From positions 82,117,893 to 82,181,892 of the forward strand of contig CM045762.1 in NCBI GenBank assembly GCA_025200525.1: 64,000 nt of DNA. Direction: 5' to 3'. Positions within the stretch are counted from its first letter, which is position 1; the number at the start of each line of letters is the position of its first letter. Made by a program: the position numbers and the translations under genes. Shown here in pieces: positions 57,419 through 64,000 of the stretch. The notes beneath the pieces were generated by a model. It ran no database searches, was not told where the DNA came from, and worked only from the letters and a program-made list of their open reading frames with translations. This DNA is from Camellia lanceoleosa. Lineage: Eukaryota > Streptophyta > Magnoliopsida > Ericales > Theaceae.

Positions 57419-59557
57419 TAGGGATGGGCACGGGGCGGTTGCGGCCACGGAACTTTCAATCCGCCATCCGTCCGTTAGATTGTGTTGGACAATCTTCACT
57501 GTATTTAAATAAATTAAATTCTGTTGTGTACTAAACAACAACTAGAATATAAAGAAATAAAGGAAATGAGAGAATTTGTTTGATTACAAAAATCAAACTA
57601 GAAATAAAAATAAATAAATAAAAACAGATTTTATTTTGTTACAAAAATAAAATTAAAATCTGATTTAAATAAACAAATAAAACAGAATAATAAATTAAAC
57701 AACTTACTTGATTAATTTCTTCGAATTATAATCTGATGAAGCCTAGTGTTTGACACTGTGTCCTTAAGACAGATTCGTCCTCTCCACGGTGCTTTCAGAA
57801 TGTGGACGTCTATCTCCCAGGATGAAATTATCAACTACAAACAATAACAACACTACAAATTGTTTGCCTTACGAACACACTAAGTGTTTACACTCTTTCT
57901 TACAAGGAAAAATAATAGAATAAATGCAGCAAAATGCAGAGACGAATTTGCAGTAAGGAATGACGAAAATTGTTAATAAAAAACATATGAGAGACTTGTC
58001 TATTTATAGGAAAAATTATGGTTGTTGGGTTTGAATTAAACAGGTGCAAAACCTGTTTGAACAGGTATGAAACCTGTTCAATTTGAATAAACAGAAACAA
58101 ACCTGTTGGATTCAAATTTGAACAGATAAAAACGGGAAGGGCCCTGTTTGGGTGTACAGTAAAACCAGATCAGTTTATTTCCGGAATTAATTTGAATTCT
58201 GGATTTTATTTTACCAAAAACTAAAATTAATTCAAATATTTTTTGCCCAAAAAGATAGGTATTGGGCCGAACAAGCCCAACCACACACCATGCACCTGCA
58301 CCGAAACCCAAGCCCAGCCTGCCCGACCGGACGACAGCGGGCGCGTGTGTGGTGATTTTTGAGTCCAATGGGTCTAGCCCATTGTGCCCATAACCTCCCT
58401 CTTTAAAACACTTGGGTACCCCTTGAGGCACACCCCAAGTTCCAATTTCATGCCTTATAAACCCATGTAAAACTTCCCACCAAATCAATATGGGACAAGC
58501 CTTATTCAAACCTTTAAGGATTTTCTACCAAAACTCCATTTCCATGGAGCATACTTTGGCTTCAATTTCTCATTCATTCATTAATGGTTTTGAACAACCA
58601 AATATACCACGTGAATCACAACGCGGCATAGAACGCGTTACCACTTTGACCTGCGAAAATCGACGCTCGGGTCCCACCTAAAAAATATACCAAAGTTAGG
58701 AAAAAATTTTGGTTTTACCCAGAATTTTCCCAACCATTTCCAACAAATTGACGGATTGGAGAAAATCAATCTTCATCCGTCTGCCAATCCGGCGGATGTG
58801 GATTAAGCGGATTAGCGATTGGATGCGAATGGATTTGGCGGTTTAAAATTTTATAAATTTTCAACATAATTCAACTTGTACACTTCCTCAAAAATAAATA
58901 AATAAATAAATAAGAAAGTATTACAGTTAATGACTTAAAAAAATATTATAATCACTGTATGCCTCATCTAAAGCAAGAAAGTTTAAAACTTTAGAATATC
59001 ACAATCACAGTATGCCTCATCCACATAAAGTATTACAATCTGTAGTTTTTAAAATATAAAAATAATTCAAACCACCAAAACTATAAATAGAGCAGTAGTA
59101 GAGATTATATGTCTTTGTATTGTTACATCCATATCTGTTTTTGAAAACAAAAACCAACCAACATATATCATATTTTCTATTTATTATTTTTAGAGCTAGA
59201 TTTAAAAACTAAAAAATATAGATAAATAATACGCTTATTTTTTTCAATTCAAAAAAGATATTCAAGTCGAAAAGTTTTTTTCAACAGAATATTTAAACTC
59301 TTTTTTAATTGAAAACACAAACAGAATATTTAAACAAACTGAAAATACAAAATCTTATAAATTATTAGGGTGCTCGTGGTTTGGCGGTTCTGTTGTGGCC
59401 AAAGAAATCTCAAATCCGCCATCCGTCCGCTAGATTGGCGGATTGGAGAAAATTAATCCGTAACCGTCCGCTCGTCATTACGCATCCGTCCAAAATTCGG
59501 CGAATCGGTTCGGTTCAATCAATTTTGACGAATTAATATATCCGCTGCTCACCCCTA
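57419..59557. mobile_element. hAT-like non-autonomous DNA transposon, split by a solo LTR
   Basis: Ends TAGGGATGGGCAC and TGCTCACCCCTA are imperfect inverted repeats. The 8-base flanks TACCTTAT (57411-57418) and TACCTTAA (59558-59565) agree at seven positions. An 8 bp duplication with a TAGGG-type end is the hAT signature. Without the insertion at 57483-58745 it would be about 870 bp. Subterminal regions hold many GCGGAT / ATCCGC words on both strands, as expected of transposase-binding repeats. No transposase was seen. Confidence 0.8.
57483..58745 (-). mobile_element. Solo LTR inserted in the hAT-like element
   Basis: TGTTGGAC...TTCCAACA, 1263 bp, flanked by GATTG (57478-57482) and AATTG (58746-58750). 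The intact counterpart of the target at 59430-59450 (TAGATTGGCGGATTGG) shows the uninterrupted sequence. A TATAAATA box on the minus strand (near 58003) suggests minus orientation. The TGTTGGA start is common in Ty1/copia LTRs, but the lineage was not established. Open frames inside are non-coding. Confidence 0.78.
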
Positions 59558-59664
59558 TACCTTAAGAAACTGATGAAACTTAAAAGAATACTATGTACGT
59601 CTTGGTCATGAGTCATGACTCAGTTTACGTTCAAATGCCTATTTTGTTTGTCATTTTGGTTTTT

Positions 59665-59963
59665 AGGCCTTGTTTAGTTTGTTTGTTGAGAGATAATTTT
59701 TAAATAAAAAATTTAAAAATTTGTTTAGATAAGACTTTTTGAGGAAAAAAAAAAATCAAAATTATTTTTTTCTCTACTACATAGTAATTAATTACTTTTT
59801 CTCACACTCTAATTTATTCAACTAAAAAAAAGAAGGTTAAATTATTCCAAAGTCCAAAACTATTTTCAAAACATACAACTAATCAAATTTTCAAATTTTA
59901 TAAACTTTTTTCAGAAAATTATTTTTCAAAATTGTTTTATAAATACAAACCAAACATAGCCTT
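59665..59963. mobile_element. MITE with ~16 bp terminal inverted repeats
   Basis: AGGCCTTGTTTAGTTTG at the left against the reverse complement of CAAACCAAACATAGCCT at the right (two mismatches). AT-rich, non-coding, about 300 bp. Confidence 0.75.
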
Positions 59964-60825
59964 TCAAAAATAAAAAATAAAAAATAAAAAATAAAAAAAT
60001 ATGAAAACCGTAGGACTTAGATAGAAAATATGGGAAACCCATGCATATGCACTCTATCATAAATTGACATAATTCTATCATAAAATTTAGTTATATTTGC
60101 TACAAAATATGTAATTTCGTCACAAATTAAAGTAACAAAAAAATATCTTAATTAATCCATAAACTTTTATAATATGAATCATAAAATTTTAGACATTATT
60201 TTAACGAGATTATGCTTTCTATAATTAATATTACGAAATTTTATAATAAAATTATATTAATTTATACAACCGTGGTATGTACCCCGAAATTCAGGGACAC
60301 TAATGTCCCAAATTTTTATATAAGGTAAAAAAAAAAAGAAAAAAAAAAAGTTACCAAAATTAAAAATTAAGAACATTAATACTCACAATTTTAGTGCCAC
60401 AAATTATTTTCTTAATTTATAATAGAATACATATGATCTGTATAATAGGGGGTGCACGTAATAGGCTTTCCTAGAAACATATGCCAATCCCTTATCTAGT
60501 CTTCTGACATTATAACTGGAATGGATAGGCACAGTACCCTCCTGCGAAGCTCGTGAAATTTGTCTCGAGTCTATTTCGATTTTTCGGATAGTTTATATTG
60601 ATCAGCAGCTGTTGGGAGCTCGAATTGTGGGGCCCGAATCCCCACAATTTTCATTTCAAGTAAAAAAAAAAAAAAGAGAAAATAGAAAAAAGAAAAAAAA
60701 AAATAGTTTCTAAAAAAGGAAATTAGGGGTATTCGGTGCACTATTTTTAGGGACACAAAACATTTTTCTATATTGATTTTGTTTGAAAAGTAGGTTGGCT
60801 TTTTAATTTTTTGATATTTTAATTA
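59964..60825. other. Non-coding interval with one strong hairpin
   Basis: AATTGTGGGG-cccgaat-CCCCACAATT at about 60622-60648 is a 10 bp stem with a 7 nt loop. It lies next to GATCAGCAGCTGTTGGGAGC and may be the end of an unrecognised repeat. No gene was seen. Confidence 0.5.
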
Positions 60826-61012
60826 TTTTAAGTTAAGTTTGACATCTTTTAAAAAAGTTAAAAAGTCAAAAAGTCACTATTCTATTTAAGTCATATCATC
60901 TTATTTAAGTCACATTACATCTTTACTACATCACTTCAAATTCAATTGATATTTCATAAAAAGTCAAAAAGTACACTTATTTAGAATATCTCAAACAACC
61001 CCTTAGTCTGGG
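60826..61012. mobile_element. MITE related to 27603-27778
   Basis: Shares AAAAAGTCACTATTCTATTT, TCTTATTTAAGTCACAT and TTTCATAAAAAGT in the same order and orientation as 27630-27740. Confidence 0.65.
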
Positions 61013-61022
61013 GTTAAAAAGC

Positions 61023-61190
61023 CTCGTTTGGGAAGGATTTTTTTTACTTTTTTGACTTTTTATGAAAGAAAAAATGTAATGATTATAAATTAGATGTAAT
61101 ATTTTGTCTTATTGAGTTAAAAATCCTATTTTATCTTTTTGTGACTAAAATAACCCAAACTCAACCCAATCCATCTTTCCAAACAAAACC
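61023..61190. mobile_element. MITE-like element
   Basis: CCTCGTTTGGGAAGGAT on the left and ATCCATCTTTCCAAAC on the right are imperfect inverted repeats; AT-rich, non-coding. Confidence 0.5.
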
Positions 61191-61385
61191 ATTGTATGAT
61201 TGATTGATTACATCGTTTATAAAAAAAAAAAAAAAAATTACATTAATTAAACCTCTATAGTCATATAACAAGACCACACTTATTTCTTTAAAAAATAAAC
61301 GTTAGCATAATTTTGATAATTTATTTCAAAATAATTAAAATTTGATCATAAAATCATACGTCTCCAATTAACTTAAAAGGAAAAA

Positions 61386-61548
61386 GATTGCTACACCCAG
61401 TAAAGGGTGACACCCAGTGACACCCAGTGAGGTGTCACTGGCAGATTGGTCCAAAAATAATTTTTTTTTTTTTTTTAGCCAACCCCACGCCGCCACGTCA
61501 CTGGGAGTGGGGTGGGAGTCTTCAAAACTGAGTGTATGTAGCATTGTT
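61386..61548. mobile_element. MITE-like element with GGTGTCAC-type repeats
   Basis: ATTGCTACACCCAGT at the left and ACTGAGTGTATGTAGCAT at the right are partly complementary. Inside are three CACCCAGT words and a GGTGTCACTGG inverted partner. Non-coding despite an open frame across it. Confidence 0.45.
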
Positions 61549-62623
61549 CAACTTAAAATAAATTCAAGACAAATCTCCACTAAACTAACCTCACAACAGG
61601 CACAACACCAAATGAGCATTGAAAAACATAAAAATGGGCATCAATACACAATTGGATGGAAACCATTTATGGTACCACAATAAAAAAACCAATTATGCTG
61701 AAAAGGTGCCCCTCAATTCTTACCGTAGCAAATTAATTAAGTTATTTTAGTTCATCATTTCAGTACATTTGAAAGGAAAGGTAAAGTGTCAATTATTTTC
61801 AAATAAGAAGGATTATTTATTCTCTAATTTAGAAGGCCTTTTTAAATTTATTATTATTTTTTTTAATGTATAATTGTTCTTGGACATGCAAACACGTGGT
61901 TTTTATTTATTTATTAAATCAGCCACGGCAAATTTGTATTATTGGACTTTCATATGTAATTAATCACTATACAAATTAAAATAATTCTCGAAATATTTGT
62001 CAAAAATCTTTTGGCGTTCAAAAAAGTTAAAAAAGTTGATGACTTGGCGATGGGCTCACACTTAGCACGCCACCTTCAAATAAATAAATAAATAAAGGAA
62101 AAATTACCACCAAAAAAATAAATAAATAAATTAAGATTGGACTCTTATAACAAAATGAATCTTTAATTTTTAATTTTATTAATTCAAATCACAATTTTTG
62201 AATTCATTTTTAATCTAAACTATTTGTTTATTTTCATTAAATAAAATCAATTGAAAAAAGATACTTTAGTCATAGAACTTAATAAAAACTATATTTTAAA
62301 CATTTTATATACAATTGCATTGAGTTTAATGGTTAAATATCATTTTTCAATCAGTTTTATTTAACGAAAATAAAAAAGTATTTTGGATTGAAAACAGATA
62401 AAAATAGTACAACTTAAATTGAAAAAATTAAACACTCAAAATTTATTTTGTTATAATAGTCAAACTTTAATTTTTTTTTTTCCTTCAATTTTCTCATAAA
62501 TAAATAATGAAGACTTTTTATCTGACCCCAACTAGGATGAAGCCAACACTCATAGGATTGTTCATGGATCGAATTGGTCTAGTTTTAGATTAAATCAAGA
62601 GTTGGACTAGTTTGTATGATTTT
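61549..62623. other. Non-coding AT-rich interval
   Basis: TAAA microsatellites around 62080-62130 and poly-A/T runs. No gene or repeat boundary was recognised. Confidence 0.45.
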
Positions 62624-63366
62624 TGTTGACTTTTTGACTTTCGAAGGTTATTATTGTAATTGCGAGCGTACCAGTAAGGATCAATCAGTCCTTACAGAAA
62701 ATTAATTATCAACCAATTATCAGACGATTGTGTTTTAGTTCTTTCAGCCTCAATGAAAAGGACTTTTACTGGTGGCTTGATTTAGGAGAATTAAACAAAA
62801 TAACAATTAAATGAAGAACAGTTGAAGTATTTCATTAAAATGAAAAACTTACAATGATCCAAACTCAGCCTCGTAGAGGTTTACAACAACAATCTACTTG
62901 AAACTACTCCTATGAACGAAATGCAGTGTAGGAATTTAAAGTACAGGAAATGTAAGACTGGAAATGTAAAATAAGTATAATAAGACTGGTTTTTTGGATT
63001 TGAGTCTGAGAGTTTTTTCTGGGACCTTCTTTGCTATTTATACTTCTCAAGAATGACCATCGAACTGCGTTTCCAACCGTCGAACTGCTCCTCCATGATC
63101 GCTGATCATGTTGCCTTGTAATTAGCCCACTATGCCATCTCTTGCAGTTAAACTTCCCTCCTGAATTTGAATTTAAATATGAGTAACCGTTGAAGCCACA
63201 TCACCTTGCCTCTCTTTATTGATCCACTGCCACTCAAATCTTGTAATAACCAATACTAACTGCCACGTGTACGATCAGGATCGAAGGTTTGACTAGCCTT
63301 CTTGTATTACCCTTATCCTGCTACGTGTCGAATTGTAATTGGGTTGTACAAAATATGTAGCCAACA
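62624..63366 (-). mobile_element. 3' LTR of a third LTR retrotransposon that continues past the window
   Basis: Plus-strand ends TGTTGACT and TAGCCAACA; read on the minus strand it starts TGTTGGCTACA and ends AGTCAACA. TATAAATA on the minus strand at 63035-63042. Immediately to the right, GTGCGGGGGGTAA on the minus strand (63367-63379) is a good polypurine tract. This places the element's interior to the right and its sense strand on minus. The mate LTR and target duplication are outside the window. Confidence 0.72.
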
Positions 63367-63379
63367 TTACCCCCCGCAC
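63367..63379 (-). promoter_or_regulatory. Polypurine tract of the third LTR element
   Basis: GTGCGGGGGGTAA on the minus strand, directly upstream of the LTR start in that orientation. Confidence 0.65.
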
Positions 63380-63557
63380 TAGTATACCCAATACTTGGTG
63401 ATATTAGTGGATCAAGCCCTTTTCTCTACGTCTTAGAATGTGCATGGGCTTTTCATTCTTCTAGAAATGCAACTTTCATTCACTATCTGTATTAACTCTC
63501 CTTCAATCTTTTGAACACCCCCACCACCTTAGTATTTGAACAGACTGATACATTTTA

Positions 63558-64000
63558 ATGGCCGAATCAATTTCCTCCTCCATTGATCGAGCACACAAAG
63601 AGTCATCTGATGATGTTGTTCCTCCTTGAAAGAACCTTCATGCATTAATTAGCCATCCTTACCCACCTTTCTATATTCAGGTCATGGATGCCTTTACAAA
63701 TTATCAACCATTGGACTACGAACATATTGCCCTTAATCCTTTGATTCAGAACCTTACACATATGGACATGGGAAATTCTTCTTCTGACTCACCCTTGGAC
63801 TATGAACAAACTGCTCTCAATCCTTTGATTCAGAAAGTTGCAAATATGGACATGGGAAGTTCTTCTTCACAACCCTCTGCATGGAATATGGCTGCAGCTT
63901 CTTCTTCCTCTGGGACTTCTAACTGGATACACTGGTCAAAACCTGAGGCCTGTGATTTAAGGGAGCAAATCAACCATCACTTTGTCGAGTTTACTGACCT
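63558..64000 (+). pseudogene. Plus-strand ORF inside the third LTR element, partial, antisense to it
   Basis: ATG at 63558 opens MAESISSSIDRAHKESSDD, hits a TGA at 63627-63629, and continues in the same frame to the window edge with no other stop. A second ATG at 63684 starts an unbroken frame (MDAFTNYQPLDYEHI). An internal direct repeat is visible: PLDYEHIALNPLIQ...MDMGNSSS and PLDYEQTALNPLIQ...MDMGSSSS, 28 codons apart. I do not recognise the protein. If the LTR orientation is right, this gene lies antisense next to the 3' LTR, the same position as the antisense genes of elements 1 and 2, but no sequence similarity to them was seen. It could instead belong to a different inserted element. 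Confidence 0.5.

Overview
The window is repeat-dominated nuclear DNA of a flowering plant, most likely a eudicot. The evidence is a spliced R2R3-MYB gene with plant intron signals, plant-specific Ty3/gypsy elements carrying a second RNase H, a 5S-bearing Cassandra TRIM, plant LINE tails and many MITEs. No prokaryotic or organellar features were seen. Only one host gene is convincing: the three-exon MYB at 22676-25368. Nearly everything else is transposon, and most of the coding is decayed.

Layout. 1-7736: at least four pieces of one long (~3.8 kb) LTR family in both orientations, including a near-complete solo LTR (2611-6431) inserted in opposite orientation into another copy of itself. A Cassandra TRIM (1497-2115) lies near them. 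8424-20068: complete minus-strand Ty3/gypsy element (element 1), TSD AGTAC, with decayed gag-pol and an extra gene on the opposite strand. 20069-32123: AT-rich DNA with the MYB gene, LINE tails and MITEs. 32129-43153: second complete Ty3/gypsy element (element 2, plus strand), TSD AAAAT, again with an antisense gene. 43222-47080: another solo copy of the long LTR family, TSD ATTAT. Element 2 and this solo LTR both sit inside a foldback element whose arms lie at about 31008-31765 and 47086-47722. 51525-56200: decayed Mutator-like element full of a short recurring motif. 57419-59557: hAT-like element split by a solo LTR. 59665-61548: MITEs. 62624-64000: 3' LTR and part of the interior of a third, minus-strand LTR element that runs out of the window.

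How the parts relate. Elements 1 and 2 share a plan: gag-protease-RT-RNase H-second RNase H-integrase on one strand, and a coiled-coil gene on the other strand between pol and the 3' LTR. The two transcription units converge, and in both elements the gap between their 3' ends holds a tandem array whose units contain short inverted repeats. This architecture is the most interesting feature here. Tat-lineage elements are known to carry antisense ORFs and 3' tandem repeats. The hairpin content, the position at the convergence point and the paired stem changes in element 2 are my own reading and need computation. Both elements are dead: element 1 has a gutted gag and a Lys at the expected integrase Glu, and element 2 has Asn for the first Asp of the RT YxDD box. 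Most stop codons look like C-to-T or G-to-A changes.

Limits: repeat boundaries not fixed by target-site duplications are approximate, sequence comparisons were made by eye, and lineage names rest on domain order and motif recognition rather than a search.
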